DNA of 18,599 bases, from positions 1 through 18,599 of the forward strand of contig DASZYT010000014.1 of assembly GCA_035545275.1 (NCBI GenBank), written 5' to 3'. Position numbers and translations under genes: made by a program. Source of the stretch: DASZYT01 sp035545275. GTDB taxonomy: Bacteria > Patescibacteriota > Saccharimonadia > Saccharimonadales > UBA4665. This document shows positions 11,670 to 18,599 of the stretch, piece after piece; the first letter of the stretch is position 1; the number at the start of each line of letters is the position of its first letter. Under the pieces are notes generated by a model. That model did not search any database. It was given only the letters and a program-made list of their open reading frames with translations, and had not been told where the DNA came from.

Positions 11670-12446
11670 GTGAGCGAATTCAAGCCACTATCTTCGACAG
11701 AAGGCCCAACGACACATCCAGGCGATGTGTCGTTTTTTATAGGACGCGACGGTTTAATAGTGCCCAACGTGGAGTTCTACCTAGCCGGCGAAGCTACTTC
11801 CCCTGCTGCTAATGTGTTTTCGTTCATGCAAGATTTGTACCAGAGAAATAACCAAGTCGTCGGAAAAATTCCACGCGATGAGATATTGACGCTCTCAGCT
11901 ACTGATGAAAGGCCAGCCATCCAACTGCGGAGTTTTTACTCCGGCCTGACGGATGCCGAAGCCGAAGCACGACTGCCGCATTTAGGCGAATACAGGCGCA
12001 TGGTCGACAAGCTGGCCACACTACCGAGAGACGTCGCAAATTATCAATATGACGATAGGGGCAGGATCGCTTTCCACACCACGCAGCACCCGCTCACGGC
12101 TAAGCACCGAATGGCAATGAGGGACTATCTGCAGGCCCATATCCCCGATGTGCTGGGCATCCAGGGAGTAGAGACTTTTCTCGTCAATATCGATGAAACG
12201 GGGGAAGGCTTCCCGGAAAAATTTATGCAGATGAACCGTAGTTATCTGATGAGTCACACTTATTTTTTGGGTGACGAGAGCATGTTTGGCTTACCTATCA
12301 AGAATCCCTCCACGGGATGGCGAACCTACATTTATCAGGGAGACAGCAGCCAAGAACCGACCTATCTCTTTGCCGATCGTAAGCGACAGACGGACGAGGC
12401 GGATCTCACTGCTCTGTACGGAAGCCTAGAGGTGCTGCTTCGCTAA
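11670..12446 (+). CDS. Hypothetical soluble protein
   Basis: I do not recognise this protein. The open frame reaches back to an ATG at 11619, but GAGGGA seven bases before the GTG at 11670 makes that the likelier start, giving 258 residues (SEFKPLSSTEG...). No signal peptide or membrane helix is seen. It is acidic, of mixed alpha/beta character, with clear protein-like stretches such as GLIVPNVEFYLAGEA and ETFLVNIDETGEGFPEKF. A terminator-like hairpin (11709-11738) lies within its first codons, so either an attenuator controls it or translation begins further downstream. It converges on uvrC with only three bases between the stop codons. Together with the divergent 188-residue gene it looks like an accessory pair between two housekeeping operons. 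Confidence 0.7.
   Translation: MSEFKPLSSTEGPTTHPGDVSFFIGRDGLIVPNVEFYLAGEATSPAANVFSFMQDLYQRNNQVVGKIPRDEILTLSATDERPAIQLRSFYSGLTDAEAEARLPHLGEYRRMVDKLATLPRDVANYQYDDRGRIAFHTTQHPLTAKHRMAMRDYLQAHIPDVLGIQGVETFLVNIDETGEGFPEKFMQMNRSYLMSHTYFLGDESMFGLPIKNPSTGWRTYIYQGDSSQEPTYLFADRKRQTDEADLTALYGSLEVLLR
11709..11738 (+). terminator. Intrinsic-terminator-like hairpin inside the 5' coding region
   Basis: ACGACACATC (11709-11718) pairs perfectly with GATGTGTCGT (11724-11733) around CAGGC, and the stem runs straight into six T residues (11733-11738). This is a textbook intrinsic terminator on the plus strand, about 40 bases inside the gene starting at 11670. It may be an attenuator in which translating ribosomes keep the hairpin open. 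Confidence 0.6.
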
Positions 12447-12449
12447 AAC

Positions 12450-13973
12450 TTATGACCGCTTTTGTTCGCGCTTAAGTGGCCAGAGGTATTGCTTTAGAAT
12501 TGCTGCTTTCTTTTCGCCGACGACTTTTTGAAGTTCCCAGTCGCGCGCCTGCATCACGCCGCGCATGCTGCCAAAGGTGCGGATGAGTTTTTTGCGCGTG
12601 GCAGGACCGATGGTGGGGATTTCATCCAGCTGGCTTTCGTTCACGCGCTTGGTTTTGAGCACGGAGTGGTAGCTGACGGCAAAGCGATGGCTTTCGTCGC
12701 GGATACGCTGCAATAGTTTCACCAGGTTGGTACTGTGCGGCACGTTTACCAATATAAAGTCTTCGCTTTCGGTCGCGTAGCCCCCTAGCTTGTGTAGCTC
12801 TGCTTCACTGAGCGCCACATTGCTTTTGCCCTTTTGGATGACAATCTGCTCTTCGCGTTTGGCGAGGCCAATGAAGGGAATTTTTTCGCAGCCCATCTCA
12901 TCGCGGGCTTTGACGGCAGCGTCGAGCTGGCCTTTGCCGCCATCAATCAAAACGAGACTTGGTTTACCCCAGGCCTTTACATTTTTCTCACTCAAGCGAC
13001 GTTTGAGCGTTTCATTCATATTATAAAAGTCATTATTGTGGTTGATTTTGGTCTTGAATTTGCGATATTCGGCCTTGTTACTCACGCCGTTGGTGAAGAC
13101 CACCATACTGGCGACCACGTCGGTGCCTTGCTGGTGGCTTATATCATATCCTTCTATGCGTTGTGGAAACTTTTCTAAACTTAACAAGTTAACTAATTCA
13201 TTAAGCGCATGGTCTTTGCTGATGTCCATAAATTCTTTGTCGCTAAAGACAACTTGCTTGTTCAGGTTTTGCAGCGCAAACAGTTGGTTGCGCACCCGAG
13301 CGGCACCCTCGAAGTCTTGTGCCTTGGCCTTCTGCTTCATTTCTTTTTCCAGCTCACGCACAATCGTTACTCGCTTGCCCTCGATATACGCCATGAGCTT
13401 ACGCAGGTTGGCACGGTAATCTTCAAGGCTCGTCCTGCCCTCTTCCAGCCCTGGATCAAGCCCTAGGTGGTAATGCAAACTGGCCCGCTTTTGCCCTGGT
13501 ACACGGCGTGTGGCAAATGGAAACACCCGGCGTAACAGCTTCAGCGCCTGGCGCACACTGCCCACGCTCAGATACGGGCCGAAGTAGCGCGCCCCGTCAT
13601 CGAGCGGCCGGCGGGTGGTGCTGACCGTTGGGTACTCACTGTCATAATCGATGCGGATGTACGCCATACTCTTATCGTCGCGCAGCAAAATGTTGTAGCG
13701 CGGCATGTAGCGGCGTATCATTTCGGCTTCGAGAAACAGCGCTTCAAGCTCGCTCTCTACCACCATCCAGTCGATGTCGGCGATTTCTTCTACCAGCGCC
13801 TCAGTTTTGGGATCGCGAGCACGCGACTTTTGAAAATATTGGCGCACGCGGTTTTTCAGCGCCGCGGCTTTGCCCACGTAAATAATCTCGCCCTTTTTAT
13901 CTTTGTGAAAATAAACCCCGGGCGAAGCTGGCAATTCCTTTAACCGATTTTCAATATGCTCTCTCAAGGCCAT
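12450..13973 (-). CDS. uvrC: UvrC, excinuclease ABC subunit C (short, lacking Fe-S cysteines)
   Basis: The 507-residue UvrC makes the two incisions around bulky DNA lesions in nucleotide excision repair, acting with UvrA and UvrB. The GIY-YIG nuclease is at about 15-95 (GVY 19-21, YVG 32-34, Arg42, Glu77). The UVR domain for UvrB binding is at about 204-236. The RNase H-like nuclease is at 272-435 (GYDISHQQGTD with Asp277, LIDGGKGQL with Asp344, RDESHRFA with His429). A helix-hairpin-helix region is at 449-485 (EIPTIGPATRKKLIRTFGS). Where most UvrCs have a four-cysteine Fe-S site, this one has none (residues 153-178). The C-terminus is abbreviated compared with E. coli (610 residues). There is no Shine-Dalgarno; TATTCT ends six bases before the ATG. 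It is the last gene of a leftward run of four. Confidence 0.96.
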   Translation of the reverse strand: MALREHIENRLKELPASPGVYFHKDKKGEIIYVGKAAALKNRVRQYFQKSRARDPKTEALVEEIADIDWMVVESELEALFLEAEMIRRYMPRYNILLRDDKSMAYIRIDYDSEYPTVSTTRRPLDDGARYFGPYLSVGSVRQALKLLRRVFPFATRRVPGQKRASLHYHLGLDPGLEEGRTSLEDYRANLRKLMAYIEGKRVTIVRELEKEMKQKAKAQDFEGAARVRNQLFALQNLNKQVVFSDKEFMDISKDHALNELVNLLSLEKFPQRIEGYDISHQQGTDVVASMVVFTNGVSNKAEYRKFKTKINHNNDFYNMNETLKRRLSEKNVKAWGKPSLVLIDGGKGQLDAAVKARDEMGCEKIPFIGLAKREEQIVIQKGKSNVALSEAELHKLGGYATESEDFILVNVPHSTNLVKLLQRIRDESHRFAVSYHSVLKTKRVNESQLDEIPTIGPATRKKLIRTFGSMRGVMQARDWELQKVVGEKKAAILKQYLWPLKREQKRS

Positions 13974-13979
13974 GCTCTG

Positions 13980-13985
13980 AGAATA
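13980..13985 (-). promoter_or_regulatory. -10-like hexamer before uvrC
   Basis: TATTCT (4/6 match) on the minus strand ends six bases before the uvrC ATG, a spacing that would start transcription at or next to the start codon. It is a weak match alone and is listed because the same spacing recurs in neighbouring genes. Confidence 0.3.
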
Positions 13986-14010
13986 CCCTTCCCTTCACGC
14001 AAGATTCAAG

Positions 14011-14295
14011 CTATTGGCGCCGAGGACTGCGAATGGCCTTATGGGCACGGTGTTCCACCAGCGTTAAACCACTCCGTCCTAGCAACCGGAGAACTCGGCG
14101 ATCTGCTGCAAGATTATCAATAATCTCTTCTCGCCGCGCGGCTTTCTCTGGACTGAGCCGTTTTTGTAATGGTTCTTCCGTGTGTTCCACCAGCGTAGGA
14201 GCCAATTCTGGAGGCATTGATTCTTGTGGTGCGGCACTATCAATCGCAGCAATGCCATCGAGGGGTCTTGCCTGATCTGGGTGCTCAATACTCAT
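14011..14295 (-). CDS. Hypothetical 94-residue protein
   Basis: I do not recognise this short protein. The first ~45 residues are proline- and acid-rich and probably disordered (MSIEHPDQARPLDG...). Residues 48-94 are charged and likely helical (SPEKAARREEIIDNLAADRR), with a basic end. TLVEH occurs twice, at 34-38 and 78-82. It fits neatly between trhO (24 bases upstream) and uvrC (37 bases downstream), which supports it over the overlapping 80-residue frame on the other strand. TGGTATTAT, an extended -10, ends six bases before the ATG; AAGG is only two bases before the ATG. Confidence 0.6.
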   Translation of the reverse strand: MSIEHPDQARPLDGIAAIDSAAPQESMPPELAPTLVEHTEEPLQKRLSPEKAARREEIIDNLAADRRVLRLLGRSGLTLVEHRAHKAIRSPRRQ

Positions 14296-14301
14296 AGCCT
14301 T

Positions 14302-14310
14302 ATAATACCA
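14302..14310 (-). promoter_or_regulatory. Extended -10 at leaderless distance before the 94-residue gene
   Basis: The minus strand reads TGGTATTAT (TGn plus a 5/6 -10 match), ending six bases before the ATG at 14295. Transcription would start at the ATG or one base away. Confidence 0.5.
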
Positions 14311-14319
14311 TGAATGATG

Positions 14320-15207
14320 CTATTTTTCAACCGCTGCGCTTGCGGGTGAGCACTTGGGGCAGTATGTGTGCTGCTCGCAACTTTCGCAGACCACGATGAG
14401 CTCGTTGCAGGCTTTGTTGGCACAGTTGGTGTAGCGGCTAGTCTTGCCACCGCAGTGCACACATTTGCCGATATCTTTGGCTTTGCCACTAAACTTCACG
14501 CCCATGCGGCCATCAAACACATACAGCGAGCCTTCCCACAGGCCCTCGTCGCCGTACTTTTCGCCGTATTTCACGATGCCACCGTCCATCTGGTAGACGT
14601 GCTTAAAACCGCGGTTTTTCATGAGCGGGCTGAGTACCTCGCAGCGCACCCCGCCAGTGCAGTACGTGACAACATGCTTGTCCTTCAGGTGGTCGTATTT
14701 GCCGCTGTTGAGCTCGGCCAAGAAATCTTTGGTGGTGCGGGTGTCGGGTACGACGGCGTTTTTAAACTTGCCCACTTTGGCCTCGTAGGCGTTGCGGCCA
14801 TCAAAAAAGATAACATCGTCGCCATAGGTCTTGACTAGCTCGTGCACCTGCTCGGGCTTGAGATGCGTGCCGCCGCCCACCACGCCATGCTCGTCTACCT
14901 GCAGCTCGTCGGTTGCGCCAAAGGTCACGATTTCCGGCCGCACTTTGATGCTGAGCTTGGGGAAGTCTTCGCGCGACCCGTCGCTCCATTTAAAAACTGT
15001 GTCCTTGAAGCCGGCAAATTCTTTGGTGGCTATGACGTACTCCTTGAGATCATCGACGTCGCCTCCAAGCGTGCCGTTGATGCCGTGCTCGGATATCAAA
15101 ATGCGCCCGCGCAAGGAGAGCTTTTCACAGAGGGCGCGCTGCCACAGCCGCACCATTTCTGGGTCGCGGATGGGGGTAAATTTGTAATACAAAATGATCT
15201 TTTGCAT
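14320..15207 (-). CDS. trhO: TrhO, tRNA uridine(34) hydroxylase (rhodanese-like)
   Basis: The 295-residue protein is of the YceA/YbfQ family, which hydroxylates U34 at the tRNA wobble position as the first step to 5-(carboxy)methoxyuridine. The N-terminal acylphosphatase-like part (about 1-95) contains GRILISEHGINGTLGG. The rhodanese domain (about 118-235) has the active-site loop YCTGGVRCE with Cys183, and DGGIVKYGE. The C-terminal tail carries many cysteines (CVHC, NC, KAC, CESC, CPKC), probably a zinc site. tRNA-Val(TAC) in this window has a U34-type anticodon of the kind this enzyme acts on. No Shine-Dalgarno is visible; a perfect TATAAT ends seven bases before the ATG, so the message may begin at the start codon. 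It lies 17 bases after the 533-residue gene. Confidence 0.93.
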   Translation of the reverse strand: MQKIILYYKFTPIRDPEMVRLWQRALCEKLSLRGRILISEHGINGTLGGDVDDLKEYVIATKEFAGFKDTVFKWSDGSREDFPKLSIKVRPEIVTFGATDELQVDEHGVVGGGTHLKPEQVHELVKTYGDDVIFFDGRNAYEAKVGKFKNAVVPDTRTTKDFLAELNSGKYDHLKDKHVVTYCTGGVRCEVLSPLMKNRGFKHVYQMDGGIVKYGEKYGDEGLWEGSLYVFDGRMGVKFSGKAKDIGKCVHCGGKTSRYTNCANKACNELIVVCESCEQHTYCPKCSPASAAVEK

Positions 15208-15214
15208 CTGTTTT

Positions 15215-15220
15215 ATTATA
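15215..15220 (-). promoter_or_regulatory. -10 TATAAT at leaderless distance before trhO
   Basis: A perfect TATAAT on the minus strand ends seven bases before the trhO ATG (15207), the usual distance from -10 to the first transcribed base. No clear -35 is seen. The upstream gene's stop codon lies just before it. Confidence 0.55.
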
Positions 15221-15224
15221 CCGT

Positions 15225-16826
15225 TTAGTGCACAAGCAGCAGAACAATGAGCGCCACAATGATAAATAAGAGCGTAAAGCCCACGGTCATGAACTGGGTG
15301 TCGCTGACGCGCTGGGATTTGCGTAACGCAGCCTTATTTTTGGTGGCCCGGGCAGGCGCCCCGGCAACTGCTGCAGAAGAGCTAGCAGTCTGAGACGACG
15401 GGCCTGGCTGTGTCCCACCGGCGGTACCACCGGCAAGCCATTCATACATGGGATGGTCATCGCGCATCAGGGGGTCTTTCTCGAAAGCCCGCTCATGCTC
15501 GACCATTTCTTGGGCCAGTGCCAGCTGCATGTCTCCACCGCGATAGTACTCTTTTATTAGCCGGCGCAGGCCAGGTTCACTGACACGCTTAGATTCATAT
15601 ACCGAGCGCAGCGTAACGCCCGACACATCAATACCGGCGCTTTCGCGCAATATTTCATCGCGCGACATAGATTCCACCCGTGGGCGCTCAATAGGGCCAC
15701 GAGGCGCGACCGCCTCGCTTAGTGTGGCAATGTGTTTTTCTGGCGGTGTTGGGGGGGGTGGCATGATAGCTTCGCGTATGCCAGCCACATAACGTTCGTG
15801 AGTGTGCGGGGGTACCGTATCAGACCGCCGTTCGCTAGGAGCGGCTGACCGGATACGTTCGGCAGCATAGCGGCGGATACCCACCTCATGCTGCGCCACT
15901 TGCTCTTGCACGCCGCGCACTTCTCGGCGCAGGCTTTCCTTCACATCTTTAAGCTGTCGCTCGTTGCGGATACGCTCACGGCGGTGTCGCATAAGATGTG
16001 GTTCACGACGGTTCCATACCTCCGTGCCCCATGGCAACAAAGATGGCCGCCACTCGCGTGACACTTCCTCGGTGTGCGTTTCGACCCGGCGGATCGTTTC
16101 TGCCTGCGTGGGTCGAGACGCAGAATGGCCAAAGCCAAATGGAGTACCCGAGTCAGATTCGGGGGCACTTTCTTGACTGTACGCCTGGCGAGCCATGGCA
16201 TCTTGGGCCATCGCCTCAAATGGTGATGTCGGTGCAGTCGGGCCGGATCCTTCCGCAGAAAGCTCGTCGGCTACTTCCTCGCCTGGCACTTCTTGCGCTT
16301 CTGCCGAGGTATCGCTATCTAGTTCGGCGATAGTGTCGGCGTCGGCCGCGTCGAGCGCCTCGGCTACGGTAGCGTTCGGATCGGACTCGATGTGGTCTTG
16401 GGCATGTTCGAGCTCCAGTGCGTTGGCCTTGGCTGCCGCTTCACCCTCGGTACCCGGGTGCACTTCTGAAAGCTCTTGGTTGACCGCGTGACGACGCAAG
16501 TCAATGTAGTCGCTGGCAACGTCGCGGGCTTCTTCATGGCTTAGGTGCAGGCGTATTTCGCCCTCCACGGGCTGCTCTAGCTGGTCCTCTTTGGTAGATT
16601 CCTGCTCTGGCCTTTTATCTTCGCCCGTCTCCGCGGCTTTATCGGGCCGCTTTTCGGGAGGCTGGGTTTTGCCTTGCTGCTCGCTTATAAGTTCAATAAG
16701 GGATTCGCCGCGCTGGGTAGCTTTTTTCTTTTCCGTTTTTTCTTTTTTGGACTGTGGCGCCTTCTCTGCCCCGGAGGCAGGCAGGTTTTCAAAGGGGTTT
16801 TTACCAGTAGATGGGTTGTTTTCCAT
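15225..16826 (-). CDS. Large tail-anchored protein, disordered N-terminal half
   Basis: I do not recognise this 533-residue protein. Residues 1-90 are lysine/glutamate/proline-rich; 90-200 are acidic and alanine-rich (AEALDAADADTIAELDSDTS); 255-330 are strongly charged and likely coiled coil (RRERIRNERQLKDVKESLRR). A compact region at about 386-465 (SRDEILRESAGIDVSGVTLR, SVYESKRVSEPGLRRLIKEY, LALAQEMVEHERAFEKDP) looks like a folded helical domain. A low-complexity linker and KNKAALRKSQR precede a single C-terminal helix (about 512-531) with two residues after it, so it is a tail-anchored cytoplasmic protein. It leads a run of four genes (trhO, the 94-residue gene and uvrC follow). The promoter is at 16880-16908; the start has only a weak ribosome site. 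Coding is sure; function unknown. Confidence 0.85.
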   Translation of the reverse strand: MENNPSTGKNPFENLPASGAEKAPQSKKEKTEKKKATQRGESLIELISEQQGKTQPPEKRPDKAAETGEDKRPEQESTKEDQLEQPVEGEIRLHLSHEEARDVASDYIDLRRHAVNQELSEVHPGTEGEAAAKANALELEHAQDHIESDPNATVAEALDAADADTIAELDSDTSAEAQEVPGEEVADELSAEGSGPTAPTSPFEAMAQDAMARQAYSQESAPESDSGTPFGFGHSASRPTQAETIRRVETHTEEVSREWRPSLLPWGTEVWNRREPHLMRHRRERIRNERQLKDVKESLRREVRGVQEQVAQHEVGIRRYAAERIRSAAPSERRSDTVPPHTHERYVAGIREAIMPPPPTPPEKHIATLSEAVAPRGPIERPRVESMSRDEILRESAGIDVSGVTLRSVYESKRVSEPGLRRLIKEYYRGGDMQLALAQEMVEHERAFEKDPLMRDDHPMYEWLAGGTAGGTQPGPSSQTASSSAAVAGAPARATKNKAALRKSQRVSDTQFMTVGFTLLFIIVALIVLLLVH

Positions 16827-16879
16827 GGAGTTTCTTAGCGTTTCGTTGGCGTGTAAGTATTTGCAATCACAAACAGAGT

Positions 16880-16908
16880 ATTATACGATAAACCGTATCT
16901 ATTAGCAA
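16880..16908 (-). promoter_or_regulatory. Promoter of the tail-anchored protein gene
   Basis: -35 TTGCTA (16903-16908) and -10 TATAAT (16880-16885) are 17 bases apart, giving a leader of about 45 bases. It is one of the best-formed promoters in the window. The inverted repeat at 16909-16932 begins directly upstream of the -35. Confidence 0.75.
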
Positions 16909-16932
16909 TTTTGCTGCCCGCGTGCAGCAAAA
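16909..16932. repeat. Inverted repeat abutting the -35
   Basis: TTTTGCTGC (16909-16917) and GCAGCAAAA (16924-16932) are perfect 9-base arms around CCGCGT. T residues come before the stem and A residues after it on both strands, so it does not have the form of a terminator. Its position suggests a protein-binding site between the two divergent genes. The rest of 16933-17080 holds only the ABC gene's leader; CATTAT may be a weak -10. Confidence 0.5.
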
Positions 16933-17080
16933 ATAACCCGGAGGCGGCCAAAAATGCCCATTATCACAATCAACGCAGCGCTTGAAGTTACCGCCCCCAG
17001 GGCGTGCTAGCTTCTCGTTCGACCCTAAACCAAACATTTACATTTCATTATCCTAACCACGCTGCAGGAGGCAGTGTGTT

Positions 17081-18599
17081 ATGCAACGTTCTCAATACCG
17101 ACAAATCCTAGCTTTGTTTTGGCACTATACCCGCCGATACCCCGCACTTTTTAGTTTGGGGGCAGGCGGTGCCATGCTAGCCGTCATTACCCAAAACATC
17201 ATCCCGCCCTATATCGTCGCGCGGGCATTCAGCAAACTGCAATACGCGTACAGTCACCACCAGACGCTTACATTCAGCGTGTTTACACCGTACGTGGTGA
17301 GCTTTGCTGTAGCCATGCTGCTGGGCGCGCTATTTTGGCGCATCCAATCATACTGTGTGTGGCAGTTTGAGATTAAGGTGCGCCGCGACCTGGCCAACGA
17401 CATCTACGACCATCTGCAGGCACAAAGCCAGCGTTTTCACGCCGACCGGTTTGGTGGGGCGCTGGTGTCCCAAACCAACAAGCTCATGGGCAGCTACGAA
17501 CGGTTGATGGATGACTTTATCTGGAACATTGTTCCTGGCTTCACCACGCTGTTAGCGGCCGTGAGCGTGCTATTCTTTGTGTCCTACCCGTATGCGTTGG
17601 CTTTGCTCATCATTACCTGCGCCTATTTGACAATCATGTCACGCCGCATCATCCGGCAAATGCCCTACAACGTGGCGGAGGCTGAACTCGAGAGTGAGCA
17701 AACAGCGGCTTTGGCCGATGCTATCACCAACATGAGCTCGGTGCGCGCCTTTGCAAATGAAACCTATGAGTCAGCCCGGTTTGCCGGTGTAACCGATCGT
17801 GCCTACCAAGCCTACCGAAAACTATCTGTTGAGGTATTGAAAACCGAAGCTATCAGCCACTTCCAAACCAACACCTTTCAGATAGTGGCGCTAGGTGCCG
17901 GCCTGCTGGCGGTGACGCATTTTGACGCCAACGTGAGCGTGCTGTATTTGGTGCTTAGCTACACACAAAACATCGTCAACCAACTGTGGCAATTCAGTCG
18001 CATCGTGCGTAACGTGAACCGCTCGTTGGGTGACGCTGCCGAAATGACCGAGATACTGCAAATAGAGCCAGAGGTAAAAGATCCGCCCCAGCCGGAAGAA
18101 TCCCGCATCCATCGTGGAGCCGTGGCGTTTGCCAAGGTTACGTTCCGCTACGGCGAAAACCGGAAAGCACCGTTGTTTAGCGGTTTGGAACTCAAGATAA
18201 AACCAGGCGAAAAGGTCGGCTTGGTGGGCCCCAGTGGAGGCGGTAAAACTACCATTACCAAGCTGTTGCTGCGTTTCATGGACATCCAGAAAGGTCAGAT
18301 TACCATCGATGGCCAGGATGTCGCCACCATACGACAATCAGACCTACGGTCACACATTGCCTACGTGGCGCAGGAACCCATGCTATTTCACCGATCTATT
18401 TTTGAGAACATCCGCTACGGGCGACACGATGCTTCTCGTAAAGAAGTGGAGGCCGTGGCGCGCATGGCGAGTGCTCATGAATTCATCGAGCACCTGCCCC
18501 ACGGCTACGATACACTCGTGGGCGAGCGTGGCGTGAAGCTATCTGGTGGTCAACGCCAGCGCATCGCCATTGCCCGTGCCATGCTCAAAAATGCGCCCA
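17081..18599 (+). CDS. ABC transporter, fused permease/ATPase (exporter type), 3' cut
   Basis: I read this frame by hand from the ATG at 17081; it is open to the window edge (506 residues visible, MQRSQYRQILALFWHYTRRY...). The N-terminal ~330 residues form an exporter-type membrane domain (for example NIVPGFTTLLAAVSVLFFVS, VSYPYALALLIITCAYLTIM). The nucleotide-binding domain follows: Walker A GPSGGGKTT (383-391), the Q-loop in AYVAQEPMLF, and the signature LSGGQRQR from 487. The sequence ends just before Walker B. Such half-transporters dimerise to export lipids, drugs or peptides; the substrate cannot be told. Start choice is strong: GCAGGAGG nine bases before ATG. It is divergent from the tail-anchored protein gene. 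Confidence 0.93.
   Translation, partial: MQRSQYRQILALFWHYTRRYPALFSLGAGGAMLAVITQNIIPPYIVARAFSKLQYAYSHHQTLTFSVFTPYVVSFAVAMLLGALFWRIQSYCVWQFEIKVRRDLANDIYDHLQAQSQRFHADRFGGALVSQTNKLMGSYERLMDDFIWNIVPGFTTLLAAVSVLFFVSYPYALALLIITCAYLTIMSRRIIRQMPYNVAEAELESEQTAALADAITNMSSVRAFANETYESARFAGVTDRAYQAYRKLSVEVLKTEAISHFQTNTFQIVALGAGLLAVTHFDANVSVLYLVLSYTQNIVNQLWQFSRIVRNVNRSLGDAAEMTEILQIEPEVKDPPQPEESRIHRGAVAFAKVTFRYGENRKAPLFSGLELKIKPGEKVGLVGPSGGGKTTITKLLLRFMDIQKGQITIDGQDVATIRQSDLRSHIAYVAQEPMLFHRSIFENIRYGRHDASRKEVEAVARMASAHEFIEHLPHGYDTLVGERGVKLSGGQRQRIAIARAMLKNAP

Noticed and set aside
14368..14838. 156-codon plus-strand frame inside trhO
   Set aside because: It is antisense to a gene with clear family motifs, and its composition is that of a shadow frame.
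16909..16932. Intrinsic terminator between the divergent genes
   Set aside because: The stem is preceded by T and followed by A on both strands, the reverse of a terminator.
17891..18337. 148-codon minus-strand frame
   Set aside because: It lies opposite the ABC transporter's membrane and ATPase domains, which are clearly coding on the plus strand.

Overview
The window is a gene-dense bacterial chromosome segment of medium G+C. It most likely comes from a member of the Candidate Phyla Radiation (Patescibacteria), and Candidatus Saccharibacteria is my best guess. That guess rests on gene content and style: a LemA-HtpX pair, a short UvrC, a solute-binding protein held by a transmembrane helix instead of a lipid, SecG in a small operon with a holin-like protein and an Xaa-Pro aminopeptidase, and small single-copy tRNAs with encoded CCA. 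No rRNA or marker gene is present to prove it. LemA ends at its usual length with TGA, so TGA is read as stop here, unlike in Gracilibacteria and Absconditabacteria.

Layout. 1-2421 (minus): lemA, htpX and a polytopic membrane protein that runs off the left edge, reading leftwards. 2530-3732 (plus): a secreted or anchored D-Ala-D-Ala carboxypeptidase. 3733-4657: a non-coding stretch with tRNA-Val(TAC) and tRNA-Leu(GAG) on the minus strand, partial copies of both tRNAs, and a dense run of hairpins. 4658-6592 (minus): an FAD-linked oxidase followed by a small membrane protein. 6593-7229: tRNA-Leu(CAG), a second copy of a palindromic repeat seen near 4300, and a possible gene remnant. 7230-10858 (minus): aminopeptidase P, holin-like protein, SecG, solute-binding protein. 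10906-12446: two divergent genes I do not recognise, with inverted repeats between them and a terminator-like hairpin inside one. 12450-16826 (minus): a large tail-anchored protein, TrhO, a 94-residue protein and UvrC. 17081-18599 (plus): an ABC exporter half-transporter cut by the right edge.

How the genes fit together. Most of the window is envelope and housekeeping: membrane quality control (LemA/HtpX), cell-wall trimming, protein export (SecG), peptide binding and cleavage (solute-binding protein with aminopeptidase P), tRNA supply and wobble-uridine modification (TrhO), and nucleotide excision repair (UvrC).

The points most worth a second look are: (1) several genes have a -10 hexamer ending 6-11 bases before the start codon and no usable Shine-Dalgarno sequence, which suggests leaderless or nearly leaderless transcripts; (2) the tRNA-fragment and hairpin region 3860-4480, with a related palindrome at 6885; (3) a UvrC lacking all four iron-sulfur cysteines; (4) an FAD oxidase whose GEHG motif reads GEMG; (5) an intrinsic-terminator-like hairpin within the first codons of the unknown gene at 11670.
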